Numbered from the stretch's first letter, positions 22,506 through 32,333 are shown. The stretch: 64,000 nt of DNA from Limnohabitans sp. Jir61 (GCF_003063545.1 NZ_NESD01000002.1:248001-312000); one strand, 5' to 3'. Program-made: numbers and translations. The notes: generated by a model from the letters alone, not told the origin.

Positions 22506-23651
22506 ACGTGCCAACCAGAGCAAACCTGCACCAGTGATGAGCACAGGCACCAACGAGCCCCAATTGAGCCACGCCCACCCTCGTGTGGTCACTAACGCGC
22601 CTGACGCAAACGAAGTGAAGGCCATGGTAGAAAACACGCAAAAGTTGATGGCGGCTTGGGCACGGTTTTTCTCTTGAGGCGTGTAGGCCTGCATCGACAA
22701 GGTGGTGCTGCCTGTGAACAAAAAGTTCCAGCCCACACCCAGCATGAAAAGTGCGAACAAAAACTGGTGCAAGTCCACACCCGACAAAGCCACGGCAATG
22801 CAGCCAATATTCAGTAAGACGCCCACGCCCATGATGGTCAACACACCAAACCGTTTGATGAGGTGGCCCGTCACAAAGCCGGGCGCAAACATGCCGATCA
22901 CGTGCCACTGCAACACCCAAGCTGTGTCTTCAAATGGGAACCCGCACACCTGCATGGCCAGTGGCGTGGCGGCCATCAACAAGTTCATCACGCCATAACC
23001 CAAGGCAGCAGCCAAGGCCGCAATGAAGAACACAGGCTGACGCATGATTTCGCCCAAGGGACGGCCACCTGCCTCATCGGCTTTGACCACGGGTGCGGGT
23101 GGGAATTCAATCTTGCTCATCACCGCCATAGACAACACAGCCACCACCATCAAGGCCACATAGGCACCGGCGAACGGCATGCCAAATAAGCTCTTGGTTT
23201 GAATCGCCAAGTTGGGGCCAATGATCGCGCCAATCAAACCGCCGGCCATCACCAACGACACCGCTTTCTCGCGGTAGTCAGGCTTGCACAGCTCAGCCGC
23301 CGCAAAGCGATACAACTGGCCATTGGCGCTGTAATAGCCCGCTACCACTGTGGCCGTGACCAACAACCAGAAGGATTGCGACAGCACGGCAAACGCGCCC
23401 AAGGCTGCGGACAACAAAGCCACCAACAGCCCTAACTGAAACGAGCCCTTGCGCCCAAAACGCTGCTGCGATTTGGCCACCAAGCCGGTGCTGAATGCGC
23501 CACCCACCACATAGCCCATGACAGGCAATGTGGCCATCCATGCGACAGGTGCCAAGCTCAAACCCACCAGACCATTGATGGCAATGAAGGTGACGTTGTT
23601 GGTCAGGAACAAGCCCTGCGCGATAGACAACAAAACTAGATGACGGTTCAT
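22485..23651 (-). CDS. MFS transporter
   Basis: 388-residue major facilitator with twelve hydrophobic segments and the intracellular loop VAKSQQRFGRKGSF, matching the GxxxDRxGR-type motif A poorly but recognisably. The substrate cannot be predicted. It follows the prenyltransferase gene by 7 bp, so the two form a minus-strand operon. It ends convergent with the DUF2892 gene. Confidence 0.85.
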   Translation of the reverse strand: MNRHLVLLSIAQGLFLTNNVTFIAINGLVGLSLAPVAWMATLPVMGYVVGGAFSTGLVAKSQQRFGRKGSFQLGLLVALLSAALGAFAVLSQSFWLLVTATVVAGYYSANGQLYRFAAAELCKPDYREKAVSLVMAGGLIGAIIGPNLAIQTKSLFGMPFAGAYVALMVVAVLSMAVMSKIEFPPAPVVKADEAGGRPLGEIMRQPVFFIAALAAALGYGVMNLLMAATPLAMQVCGFPFEDTAWVLQWHVIGMFAPGFVTGHLIKRFGVLTIMGVGVLLNIGCIAVALSGVDLHQFLFALFMLGVGWNFLFTGSTTLSMQAYTPQEKNRAQAAINFCVFSTMAFTSFASGALVTTRGWAWLNWGSLVPVLITGAGLLWLARKKASAA

Positions 23652-23658
23652 ACAAGAC

Positions 23659-24588
23659 CTAAAAAATCAAAGTGAGCAATCCAGCCGAAATGGCCAAACC
23701 ATGCACCACAGCAGCAGCGATGGTCAAAACAATGGCAAAGGCCAAACGTGCGGGTTGGTCTGCATTTTTAAGCAAAAGCACAAAAGCCCAAACCGATAAG
23801 GGCATTGACACCAAACCCCACAACGCAGGCTCGGGGTGAATAAAAAGCCACACACCTGCCGCAAGCCACGCATGCGCAAGCAAGGCAATGAGCAAATACA
23901 GCCAAGCGCCGCGGCGTGTACCCAAACGTACCACCAGCGTGCGCTTGCCCACTTGCGCATCTGCTACCGCATCTGGAAAACCATTGATGACCAAGATGTT
24001 GCCCACCAACAGCGCAAAGCTCAGCGCCACGGCTACAGGAATCACAAAGAACTGGCCACGTTGCACATAGTCAGCGCCCACCACCACCAAGCCCCACGTC
24101 AACGCCACCGTGGCCTCGCCCAAACCACGCTTCATCAAAGCAAGCGGCGGCGCTGAGTAGCCCCATCCCAGCAACATGCCTGCCAACCCCAACACCACCA
24201 AACCTCCGCCCGTCTTCACCGCCAGCAAAGCCCCGCAAGGAATCAGAAACACAAACAGAGCCTTAGCCAAGTCGTGCGTGTCTTGCACGCTGACATGGCC
24301 GTTTTGAATCAGACGTGCACCACCGGTGAAGGGAAACAGGCCTTGCGTGTTGGCATCATCTGCGCCGTTGAGGGCATCGTGATAATCATTGATCACATTG
24401 GCGGCGGCGTGCATCAACAAGGCCAACACCAAGGTGGCCAGCGCCGTCCACATGTTGGGGCTGTGCCCACATGCGGCAGCCACCAAAGTGCCCAACACAC
24501 ACGCCACGGCCGTGATGACCAAAAAGCCGGGACGCGTCATCTGCACCAGCGTGCGCCAGTGCAAAGCAGTCGAAGGTGGAGATGTCAT
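23659..24588 (-). CDS. UbiA-family prenyltransferase (MenA-like)
   Basis: 309-residue polytopic membrane prenyltransferase. The first aspartate-rich motif is NVINDYHDALNGADD (about residues 70-84) and the second DAVADAQVGKRT (about 210), which bind the Mg-diphosphate of the prenyl donor. The overall pattern resembles 1,4-dihydroxy-2-naphthoate prenyltransferase MenA more than UbiA, but no other menaquinone genes are in the window, so the acceptor is uncertain. The ATG at 24588 is preferred over a TTG 18 bases upstream. Confidence 0.82.
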   Translation of the reverse strand: MTSPPSTALHWRTLVQMTRPGFLVITAVACVLGTLVAAACGHSPNMWTALATLVLALLMHAAANVINDYHDALNGADDANTQGLFPFTGGARLIQNGHVSVQDTHDLAKALFVFLIPCGALLAVKTGGGLVVLGLAGMLLGWGYSAPPLALMKRGLGEATVALTWGLVVVGADYVQRGQFFVIPVAVALSFALLVGNILVINGFPDAVADAQVGKRTLVVRLGTRRGAWLYLLIALLAHAWLAAGVWLFIHPEPALWGLVSMPLSVWAFVLLLKNADQPARLAFAIVLTIAAAVVHGLAISAGLLTLIF

Positions 24589-24602
24589 AGGCAATAGAAA
24601 AG

Positions 24603-24631
24603 TCAAAAAGAAACAGGGCCATCAGGCCCTG
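24603..24631 (-). terminator. Rho-independent terminator after ccoG
   Basis: In minus orientation CAGGGCC-tgat-GGCCCTG is followed by TTTCTTTTT. It separates ccoG from the prenyltransferase gene. Confidence 0.82.
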
Positions 24632-24649
24632 CTTAAACAGTTAACCGTT

Positions 24650-26092
24650 TTAACGCGGCACCAAGAAGACGGACTTCTCGTGAATGACATCGCTGCCAGA
24701 GGTGTCCTTGATATCGAAGGTAATTTTGTGAGAACCCGCATCTGCCGAACCATATGGAATGCTCACACTCAACACCACCCAATGGGCTTGGGCTGCAGCC
24801 ACCTTCACTTGTGCATCCGTGGTGATGGCAATGTCTTTCATGCCGTCCACTGACACTTGGTAAGTCTTATCGACCTCGGAAGCGTTCATTACTTGCAAGC
24901 GGTAGATATTTTCAATACCACCGTTCTCAGTGATTCGAGCCAAAGTCGCACGGTCACGCACCACATCCACTTTGAACGGTGTACGCATGGCCAAGGACAC
25001 ACCTACGGCAATGATGATCGCCATCAAAATGGATGTGTAAATCAGCACACGTGGGCGCAGAACACGCATCAGCGTTTGCTTGGTGGTCCATTTGTTGTTC
25101 ATGGCGTTTTGCGTGGTGTAGCGCACCAAGCCTTTGGCGTAGCCCAGCTTGTCCATCACTGTGCCACACACATCGGCACACGCACCGCAACCAATGCACT
25201 CGTATTGCAAGCCGTTGCGAATATCAATGCCAGTGGGGCACACCTGAACGCACAGCGAACAATCAACACACGAGCCTAAGTTGGCAGCCACTAAGTCTGT
25301 TTTCTTAGAACGGGCACCGCGTGGCTCGCCACGCTCTGCGTCATACGTCACGATGAGGGTGTCGTGGTCAAACATGGCGCTTTGGAAGCGTGCATACGGG
25401 CACATGTATTTACACACTTGCTCGCGCATGAAGCCTGCATTGCCATAGGTGGCAAATGCGTAGAAGAATACCCAGAAGGCTTGCCATGGGCCAAAGCTCC
25501 AAGCCACTGCTGTCGACACCAATTCTTGAATCGGGGTGAAGTAGCCCACAAAGGTCAGCCCCGTCCACAGTGACAACAGAATCCATGCTGTGTGCTTATA
25601 GATTTTTTTGCTGAGCTTCTTCACAGAAAATTCTGCATCATCTAAACGCATTCGCGCAGAGCGATCGCCTTCAATTTTGCGTTCTATCCACAAAAAGATT
25701 TCGCTGTACACGGTTTGCGGGCATGCATAACCGCACCACAAACGCCCCGCCACTGCGGTGAACAAAAACAGCGATAAAGCAGAGATGACCAGCAAGCCAG
25801 TCAAGTAAATAAAGTCTTGCGGGTACAACACCAAGCCAAAGATATAGAAGCGACGGGCTTCCAAGTCAAATAACACCGCTTGGCGTGTACCCCACTCCAC
25901 CCATGGCAAACCGTAAAACACGATTTGCGTGATGGCCACTGTGATCCAGCGCCAATAAGCAAAAATGCCTTCGACCGAGCGTGGGTAGATTTTCTTAGCT
26001 GCGGCGTAGAGCGAAACCATTTCTTCACTCTCGTCCACTGGCACAGCTTGGATAGAGATGACTTTTCTGGGGTCTTGCTTATCTGTGATCAT
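24650..26092 (-). CDS. ccoG: Cytochrome c oxidase accessory protein CcoG (FixG/RdxA)
   Basis: 480-residue membrane iron-sulfur protein needed for copper handling during cbb3 oxidase assembly. Several N-terminal membrane helices contain the conserved WCGYACPQTVYSE. Two ferredoxin-type [4Fe-4S] motifs follow: CVDCSLCVQVCP and CIGCGACADVCG, near residues 270-310. A C-terminal Ig-like domain ends the protein. Start is ATG 26092; the frame upstream begins with TTG. The ccoNOPQ genes are not in the window. Confidence 0.93.
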   Translation of the reverse strand: MITDKQDPRKVISIQAVPVDESEEMVSLYAAAKKIYPRSVEGIFAYWRWITVAITQIVFYGLPWVEWGTRQAVLFDLEARRFYIFGLVLYPQDFIYLTGLLVISALSLFLFTAVAGRLWCGYACPQTVYSEIFLWIERKIEGDRSARMRLDDAEFSVKKLSKKIYKHTAWILLSLWTGLTFVGYFTPIQELVSTAVAWSFGPWQAFWVFFYAFATYGNAGFMREQVCKYMCPYARFQSAMFDHDTLIVTYDAERGEPRGARSKKTDLVAANLGSCVDCSLCVQVCPTGIDIRNGLQYECIGCGACADVCGTVMDKLGYAKGLVRYTTQNAMNNKWTTKQTLMRVLRPRVLIYTSILMAIIIAVGVSLAMRTPFKVDVVRDRATLARITENGGIENIYRLQVMNASEVDKTYQVSVDGMKDIAITTDAQVKVAAAQAHWVVLSVSIPYGSADAGSHKITFDIKDTSGSDVIHEKSVFLVPR

Positions 26093-26117
26093 AAAACTCA
26101 ATCGAATATTAAAAAAT

Positions 26118-26459
26118 TTAAGCCAATGTGTCCCAAGCCTTGAGGGCTTCGGCCGAATACATCAACGCAGGGCCACCGCCCATGTACACGCAGATGGTCA
26201 ACATTTCTTCTAGCTCTTCGCGGGTGCAACCCAATTTACGCAAAGCCTTGACATGAAATCCCACACAACCAGAGCAGTGCTGAGTAATGCCAATGGCCAA
26301 AGCGATCAGCTCTTTGTTTTTGGCAGTGATAGCGCCCTCAGCCATAGAAGCACGCGCGAGTTGTCCAAAGCCTTGCATAGCTTCGGATTGCGATTTACGA
26401 AAGGGCGTCAAGCACTCGTTGATGCCTTGCATCAAGTTGGCATGATCAAACGTACTCAT
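26118..26459 (-). CDS. AhpD-like carboxymuconolactone decarboxylase family protein
   Basis: 113-residue helical protein with the AhpD-type redox motif CSGCVGFH (CxxC followed by His), typical of thiol peroxidase partners. The GPALMYSAEAL tail is standard for the family. It lies after OsmC in the minus-strand run ArsR-rhodanese-OsmC-AhpD, so the likely job is thiol or persulfide redox chemistry. CcoG follows 25 bp downstream. Confidence 0.88.
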   Translation of the reverse strand: MSTFDHANLMQGINECLTPFRKSQSEAMQGFGQLARASMAEGAITAKNKELIALAIGITQHCSGCVGFHVKALRKLGCTREELEEMLTICVYMGGGPALMYSAEALKAWDTLA

Positions 26460-26477
26460 GGTGTGATCCTCTTCAAA

Positions 26478-26924
26478 TTACTTCAGTTGCTGCCCAACGC
26501 TGTCAAACACTTCCACCGTGATGGGAATGCCTTGACGCACGCTTTGCGTCACAGTGCAAAACTCTTCAAACTGTGCCAACACGTGGTCGACTTGTTCTAG
26601 CGACGCGGCCAGCACACCCATGCGAATTTGCGCATTCATGTGCAACACGCGCAAACGGTTGTCATCGTTACGCCCAATTTCGGCCATCACCACGCACTGG
26701 ATAGGACTGGGTTCGTGTTTGAATTTTCGAAACGCAAACAACAAGGAATCTGACAAACAATTACCCACCGCTGCGCAAAGCATTTGCACCGGCGATGGGC
26801 CTAAGCCTGTTCCTAGGGGGGCGGGCTCGTCGCTGGTGAGCACGGGCATTGCATCGCCAAATGCTATGTCGAAGCGGTAGTCATGCCGTTGCGATAGCTC
26901 AACGCGTATAGTTTTTCCTGACAT
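26478..26924 (-). CDS. OsmC family protein
   Basis: 148-residue OsmC/Ohr-like protein. It carries the two conserved cysteines of the family: Cys56 (MLCAAVGNCLSDS, with an extra Cys50) and a distal cysteine in EEFCTVTQSV near residue 128. OsmC proteins reduce organic hydroperoxides with small thiols, and some homologues act on sulfane-sulfur compounds. The neighbours (rhodanese, sulfur-type ArsR) make a role in reactive sulfur homeostasis plausible. Confidence 0.88.
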   Translation of the reverse strand: MSGKTIRVELSQRHDYRFDIAFGDAMPVLTSDEPAPLGTGLGPSPVQMLCAAVGNCLSDSLLFAFRKFKHEPSPIQCVVMAEIGRNDDNRLRVLHMNAQIRMGVLAASLEQVDHVLAQFEEFCTVTQSVRQGIPITVEVFDSVGQQLK

Positions 26925-26939
26925 AGGCTTTTCCTTGAT

Positions 26940-27320
26940 TTATTCAAATGAAGGCTGTGCAGGCTTGAACACGTCGTGCCCTGCAGCCACCCAAGCATCA
27001 ATGCCCCCGGCGATGGATTGGATGTGGGTGTAGCCCATCTCAGCAAGTGACTTAGCGCTCAAAGCCGCACGGCCACTGGTTTTGCAATACAGCAGGATGT
27101 TTAGGTCTCGCGCCTGCATCTTGGGGTTGCCCGCCATCTTGAACTCCAACATGCCACGCGACATGTGGATGGCGCCTGGTAAATGGCCTGCCAAATATTC
27201 GTCTGTCTCGCGCACATCAATCAGAACGTCACACGACTGAAGGGCGACAACAGCCTGATCGACGGAAATTTCTTGTACGGCTTGCTTGGCTTCAACAACT
27301 AAATCGTGTGCGGTTTTCAT
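26940..27320 (-). CDS. Rhodanese-like domain protein
   Basis: Single-domain cytoplasmic sulfurtransferase of 126 residues. The active-site cysteine is Cys79 in LLYCKTSGRAA, and the CH2-type VLIDVRETDEY and HLPGAIHMSRG motifs are present. It carries sulfane sulfur as a persulfide. Its ATG overlaps the stop of the arsR gene (4 bp), so it is co-translated with the regulator. Confidence 0.92.
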   Translation of the reverse strand: MKTAHDLVVEAKQAVQEISVDQAVVALQSCDVLIDVRETDEYLAGHLPGAIHMSRGMLEFKMAGNPKMQARDLNILLYCKTSGRAALSAKSLAEMGYTHIQSIAGGIDAWVAAGHDVFKPAQPSFE

Positions 27321-27676
27321 GCGGCTTTCCTTGTGACGTTACGTTTTTTAGAAGCAATGGCGGTTGGCCACGATTGTTCTGAGTGCTGTTGGGCGATGCG
27401 ATCGCACACCAAATCACACAGGGCATAAATAGTGGGGTCCGCAATTTGGTAATACACGCTGGTGCCACGGCCTTCGCGCTTGACGAATCCTTGTTGCATC
27501 AACACTGCCAAGTGGCGCGACATGTTGGCGGCCGTGTAGCCACAAGCCTCGGCCAGCTCGCCCACGTTGTGCTCAGCCTCGCGTAGCAGGTTCAAGATGC
27601 GAAGGCGCGTGGGTTCGGCCAGTGCTTGGAAGTAGTTGGCCACACGGTCGATGGCTTGCTCTGGAAGTTGGGTCAT
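27317..27676 (-). CDS. ArsR/SmtB-family regulator, possibly sulfane-sulfur responsive
   Basis: 119-residue winged-helix repressor. The recognition helix is in the GYTAANMSRHLAVLMQQG region, and the wing is in KREGRGTSVYYQIAD. Cysteines are Cys45 in the helix-turn-helix region and Cys87/Cys91 in the last helix, an arrangement compatible with the dithiol sensors of the BigR/SqrR group and unlike the metal site of ArsR. It is co-translated with rhodanese and divergent from the RND pump, with a perfect inverted repeat between them. Sulfur sensing is inferred from context. Confidence 0.85.
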   Translation of the reverse strand: MTQLPEQAIDRVANYFQALAEPTRLRILNLLREAEHNVGELAEACGYTAANMSRHLAVLMQQGFVKREGRGTSVYYQIADPTIYALCDLVCDRIAQQHSEQSWPTAIASKKRNVTRKAA

Positions 27677-27704
27677 GAACGAATTGTAGACTTATTTAAG
27701 TGAT

Positions 27705-27734
27705 TGATTATTTAATTGTTTAGTTAAATAATCA
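27705..27734. promoter_or_regulatory. Inverted repeat, probable ArsR operator
   Basis: TGATTATTTAA (27705-27715) and TTAAATAATCA (27724-27734) form a perfect 11-bp inverted repeat with an 8-bp spacer. It lies between the divergent arsR and RND genes, 25 bp before the RND ATG and 28 bp from the arsR start. AT-rich dyads of this size are typical ArsR operators, so both operons are probably repressed from it. Confidence 0.75.
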
Positions 27735-27759
27735 GTCAATTATTTATAGAATAGCCGCC

Positions 27760-30700
27760 ATGACTGATTCAAAACTCCGCATCTCTGGCCGATTGGCCCG
27801 CATGTTTCAAGCTTCACAGATCACACCACTGCTGGCACTTGTGTGCTTTCTGCTCGGTGTATTCGCCGTCTTGGTGACGCCGCGTGAAGAAGAACCACAG
27901 ATCAACGTGACCATGGCCAATGTGCTGATCCCCTTCCCGGGCGCATCGGTGAAGGATGTGGAGCAAATGGTGTCTGGCCCTGCCGAGCAAGTGCTGTCGC
28001 AAATTGCCGGTGTCGAGCACGTCATGTCAGTCTCGCAGCCCGGCATGTCGGTGGTGACTGTGCAATACAAGGTGGGCGTGCCGCGCACCGAAGCATTGGT
28101 CCGTTTGTATGACACGGTTAACTCGCATGCCGATTGGCTGCCCAAAGGCTTGGGCGTGTTGCAGCCCCTCATCAAGCCCAAAGGCATTGATGATGTGCCC
28201 ATCGTTTCACTCACCTTGCACGGCAAGGACGCCGACCTGAGTGCCTTTGAACTGGAGCGCATTTCACAAAACATTGAGATAGATTTGAAACGCGTCAAAG
28301 GCACACGCGAAGTCACCACCGTGGGCGGCCCATCACGCGCCATTCAAATTGACATTGACCCTGCACGCATGCAAGCCGCTGGCATCACTGTGCCTGAGCT
28401 ACGCATGGCTTTGCAAGCGGCGCATTTGGGCGCACCGGTGGGTGATTTGTTGGTCGGCCAACAAGCCATTGCGATTGAGTCTGGCCCGTTCTTGAGCAGT
28501 GCCAAAGATGTGGCCAGTTTGGTGGTGGGCGTGCGTGCGGGTACGCCTTTGCATGTGCATGACATTGCCCAAGTGCGTGATGGCGGCGCACAGGCCAACA
28601 CCGCTGTGTGGCATGGCGTGGCAGGTGCCAAGCCAAGCGAACGTACCGCAGTGACCATCGCCATCACCAAGAAGCCCGGCGAAAACGCCATTGAGGTGGC
28701 TGATGCAGTATTGGCACAAGTGGCCACACTCAAGCAAAGCAAGATTCCACAAAACGTGGAAGTCACCAGCACGCGCAACTATGGCGAAACCGCGAACGAC
28801 AAAGCCAAGAAGCTGATTCAAAAGCTGCTGTTCGCCACAGCCTCTGTGGTGGCCTTGGTGTTCATTGCCTTGGGTCGCCGAGAAGCTGCCATTGTGGGTA
28901 CTGCTGTGATCTTGACCTTGACGGTCACTCTGTTTGCGTCGTGGGCTTGGGGCTTCACGCTCAACCGCGTGTCGTTGTTTGCACTGATTTTCTCGATTGG
29001 TATCTTGGTGGACGACGCCATCGTGGTGGTGGAAAACATCCACCGTCACCAAGGTTTGTTCCCTCACAAAACCCTCACACAAATCATTCCAGGCGCGGTG
29101 GACGAAGTGGGCGCACCCACCATCCTTGCCACCTTCACCGTCATTGCAGCTTTGTTGCCCATGGCGTTTGTGACTGGTTTGATGGGGCCCTACATGAGCC
29201 CTATCCCAATCAATGCCAGCATGGGCATGTTGTTGTCGCTGGCTGTGGCGTTTGTAGTCACACCTTGGCTCGCTCGCATTTGGATGAAAGCCGCACCAGC
29301 CCACGGCGCTGTAGATGACAGTGCATTCAAACAATGGCTCAAGCGTTTTTTCAATGGCGTGTTCACACCTTTCTTGAATGACAAGTCTGGCCAGCGCAAC
29401 CGTTGGAGCCTAGGCGCTGCCGTGCTCGGCGCGATCGTGGTGTCGGTGGCCTTACCAGTGGCTGGCTTGGTTGCCTTGAAGATGCTGCCGTTTGACAACA
29501 AGTCTGAATTCCAAATCGTGGTCGACATGCCCGCAGGCACCCGCGTGGAAGAAACCGAAAAAGTCTTGCGTGCCTTGGGGGCTCACTTAGCCACCGTGCC
29601 AGAGGTGACGCATTACCAAGCTTATGCAGGCCTGAGTGCCCCCATCAACTTCAACGGTTTGGTGCGTCAATATTATTTGCGCAGCGGCGGCAACGTGGGT
29701 GACATCCAAGTCAACTTGCAAGACAAGCACTTGCGTAAAGCGCAAAGCCACATCATCGCCATGCGCGAGCGCCCTGCCCTGCAAGCGATTGGCAAGCAGT
29801 TCAACGCCAATGTCAAAGTGATTGAAGTGCCACCAGGCCCACCCGTGTTGGCCCCCATCGTGGCCGAGGTGTATGGCCCCACAGACGAAGGCCGTAATCA
29901 AGTGGCCAAATCTGTGCGCGCGATGTTCAGCGCACAACAAGGCGTGGTGGATGTGGACGACAGCACCATCAGCGCAGCGCCTCGCCAAGTGCTGTTGATC
30001 AACCGCCAAAAAGCAGCGCAGATGGGTGTATCGCAACAAGCCATCGTCAGCACCTTACGTGCGGCATTGGCAGGTGAATCAACCGTCTACGCACATGACC
30101 AACACAAATACGCAGGTGCCATCGTCATTCGCTTAGCCAAGAGCGAGCAAGACTCATTAGACAAACTACTCAGCCTTGGCGTGCGTAACTCGCAACGCGA
30201 AATCGTGCCCATTCGTCAGCTCGTCACCATCAGTGACACCCAGCGCGAACAGCCGATTTATCACAAAGACTTGCTGCCCGTCACCTACGTGGTGGGTGAC
30301 ATGGCTGGCAAGGTCGACAGCCCGCTGTACGGCATGTTTGGCATGCGCAGTGGCTTGAACCAAATTCAAGCACCCAATGGCAAACCTGTGGATGAGTACT
30401 TCATCCAACAACCCGCTGACCCCTATCAACACTTCGCCGTGAAGTGGGATGGTGAATGGCAAATGACGTATGAAACCTTCCGCGACATGGGTGCTGCCTA
30501 TGCCGTGGGCTTGGTGCTCATTTACTTGCTGGTGGTAGCGCAATTTGGCTCTTACCTCGTGCCGCTCATCATCATGGCACCTATCCCGCTCACCATCATT
30601 GGTGTGATGCCAGGCCACGCTTTGCTGGGTGCGCCCTACACCGCCACATCCATGATTGGCATGATCGCTTTGGCTGGCATCATCGTGCGCAACTCGATCT

Positions 30701-30984
30701 TGTTGGTGGACTTCATCCGCTTGCAAGTCTCGCAAGGTGTAGCCCTGAAAGATGCCGTGGTGGCCTCAGCCATCACCCGCGCTCAACCCATTGTGTTGAC
30801 CGGTTTGGCCGCCATGATGGGTGCGTTCTTTATCTTGGATGACCCGATCTTCAATGGCTTGGCCATCTCGCTCATCTTCGGTATTTTTGTCTCAACCGCA
30901 CTCACCTTGTTGGTGATTCCGTTGCTCTATTTCATGGCTTTCAAGAACAAGCCTGCTTCCGTCATTTCTGGAGAACACGCATGA
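27760..30984 (+). CDS. RND efflux transporter permease subunit
   Basis: 1074-residue inner-membrane pump of the AcrB/HAE1 superfamily. Helix 4 has the proton-relay pair in GILVDDAIVVVENI, the periplasmic porter domains flank it, and the C-terminal half repeats the fold. Substrate class cannot be read; the length and absence of heavy-metal residues argue against CusA-type metal export. It overlaps a TolC gene by 4 bp, yet no periplasmic adaptor (HlyD/AcrA) gene is in the operon. Transcription starts just downstream of the ArsR dyad. Confidence 0.9.
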   Translation: MTDSKLRISGRLARMFQASQITPLLALVCFLLGVFAVLVTPREEEPQINVTMANVLIPFPGASVKDVEQMVSGPAEQVLSQIAGVEHVMSVSQPGMSVVTVQYKVGVPRTEALVRLYDTVNSHADWLPKGLGVLQPLIKPKGIDDVPIVSLTLHGKDADLSAFELERISQNIEIDLKRVKGTREVTTVGGPSRAIQIDIDPARMQAAGITVPELRMALQAAHLGAPVGDLLVGQQAIAIESGPFLSSAKDVASLVVGVRAGTPLHVHDIAQVRDGGAQANTAVWHGVAGAKPSERTAVTIAITKKPGENAIEVADAVLAQVATLKQSKIPQNVEVTSTRNYGETANDKAKKLIQKLLFATASVVALVFIALGRREAAIVGTAVILTLTVTLFASWAWGFTLNRVSLFALIFSIGILVDDAIVVVENIHRHQGLFPHKTLTQIIPGAVDEVGAPTILATFTVIAALLPMAFVTGLMGPYMSPIPINASMGMLLSLAVAFVVTPWLARIWMKAAPAHGAVDDSAFKQWLKRFFNGVFTPFLNDKSGQRNRWSLGAAVLGAIVVSVALPVAGLVALKMLPFDNKSEFQIVVDMPAGTRVEETEKVLRALGAHLATVPEVTHYQAYAGLSAPINFNGLVRQYYLRSGGNVGDIQVNLQDKHLRKAQSHIIAMRERPALQAIGKQFNANVKVIEVPPGPPVLAPIVAEVYGPTDEGRNQVAKSVRAMFSAQQGVVDVDDSTISAAPRQVLLINRQKAAQMGVSQQAIVSTLRAALAGESTVYAHDQHKYAGAIVIRLAKSEQDSLDKLLSLGVRNSQREIVPIRQLVTISDTQREQPIYHKDLLPVTYVVGDMAGKVDSPLYGMFGMRSGLNQIQAPNGKPVDEYFIQQPADPYQHFAVKWDGEWQMTYETFRDMGAAYAVGLVLIYLLVVAQFGSYLVPLIIMAPIPLTIIGVMPGHALLGAPYTATSMIGMIALAGIIVRNSILLVDFIRLQVSQGVALKDAVVASAITRAQPIVLTGLAAMMGAFFILDDPIFNGLAISLIFGIFVSTALTLLVIPLLYFMAFKNKPASVISGEHA

Positions 30985-32330
30985 AACGCTTGCCCCTCAT
31001 TGCCGCACTCACCTTGGCTGGCATCACCTCTGCCACACACGCCGCCGACTTGATAGACGCATGGCAAGCAGCGCTTGCCCGTGATCCAGAAATCGCAGCC
31101 GCACGTGCCTTGCACGAGCAGGCCACGTTCAGACAAGAACAAGCCAAAGCCTTGTGGGCACACATGGTGTCCGCTGGTGGTGCTGTTGGCATAGGCGGCG
31201 CAGACAGTCGCACCAAAGGTGCAGAGGCCATGGACCAAAGCGATGTGACATTCAAAACGAATGTGAATGCAGGCGCTTTGACGCGTGCCAGCATCGGCGC
31301 ACAAAAAGCATGGATCAGCCCAGAGCGCGAAGCGCAAAGCAAGCAGTTAGAGCTGTCCGCACAAATCGTACAAACCCAATGGCAGCAAGCCCAGCAAGCA
31401 CTCATCATGCGCACGGCGCAACGCTACTTTGATGTGGTGGGCGCTGAACAAACTCTCAGCGTGTTGCAGCGACAACAAAAAGCCATGCAGCAAGCTGCTG
31501 CCGAAATCAGCAAACGTCAATCCGTGGGCGATGCCAGCGTGATGGATGTGCAAGAGGCCAACGCACGTGTGTCTGAAATTCGCGCCCAAGTGCTCACGCA
31601 TGAAAACAACTTAGCCAACAAGAAGGTGGCCTATCGCCAATTAACAGGCCAAGAACCCACGCAATTGCTGCCCATCGGCAACATCAATCTCACACCACCC
31701 AACTTGGCTGATGCCAACACTTGGGTTCAGCGCGCCAAACAACAATCCCCCAGTCTCCAAATGATGGGCTTGCAGCAGGCCATCCAAGGCCAGGAAGCCA
31801 AACGCATCAAAGCTGGCAATGCCATGACAGTGAACTGGGTGGCTCAAGCGCAAATGGATCGACTATCTGGCCAAGGCATGTATGGCAGTGCCAGCAACCA
31901 AACGGCGCAATACATGGTGGGCATTCAGCTCAATGCACCACTCAGTACAGGCGGTATGGTGGAATCGCGCGAGCGCGAAGCTTTGAAGCAAGTCGAAAAA
32001 CTGCGCTACGACCAAGAAGCGGTTGAGCAACAAATCGAGCAACAGGTACGCGACGCGTGGCAAAGCCTGAGCACCGCGCAAGCCCGCTTACAAGCATTGA
32101 GTCAATCCGAGCAAGCCAGCAAGGCGCGCCTCACATCCACGCGCCAAGCTCACCGCACCGGTGCGCGCACCACCAACGAACTGTTAGGCGCTGAGCACGA
32201 TGCTGCACAGGCCGAGTTGGCCTTGGTGCAACTGCGCATTCAAACCGCCATGGAGCAACTGCGCTTGTCTGCCGCAAGTGGTGAATTGGGCGAAGCCCAA
32301 TTACGCCAAGTGAATGCTTTGCTGAAATAA
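30981..32330 (+). CDS. TolC family outer-membrane efflux protein
   Basis: 449-residue outer-membrane factor with a signal peptide ending near SATHAADL and two repeats of long coiled-coil helices (for example LELSAQIVQTQWQQAQQ and EQQIEQQVRDAWQSLS). It forms the trans-periplasmic duct of RND or ABC exporters. Its ATG overlaps the RND stop codon, so the two are co-translated. Confidence 0.9.
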   Translation: MKRLPLIAALTLAGITSATHAADLIDAWQAALARDPEIAAARALHEQATFRQEQAKALWAHMVSAGGAVGIGGADSRTKGAEAMDQSDVTFKTNVNAGALTRASIGAQKAWISPEREAQSKQLELSAQIVQTQWQQAQQALIMRTAQRYFDVVGAEQTLSVLQRQQKAMQQAAAEISKRQSVGDASVMDVQEANARVSEIRAQVLTHENNLANKKVAYRQLTGQEPTQLLPIGNINLTPPNLADANTWVQRAKQQSPSLQMMGLQQAIQGQEAKRIKAGNAMTVNWVAQAQMDRLSGQGMYGSASNQTAQYMVGIQLNAPLSTGGMVESREREALKQVEKLRYDQEAVEQQIEQQVRDAWQSLSTAQARLQALSQSEQASKARLTSTRQAHRTGARTTNELLGAEHDAAQAELALVQLRIQTAMEQLRLSAASGELGEAQLRQVNALLK

Positions 32331-32333
32331 GCC

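Noticed and set aside
28399..29334. 311-codon open frame antisense to the RND permease gene
   Set aside because: It is rich in His and Gln as typical for a shadow frame, and the sense strand encodes conserved RND motifs throughout.
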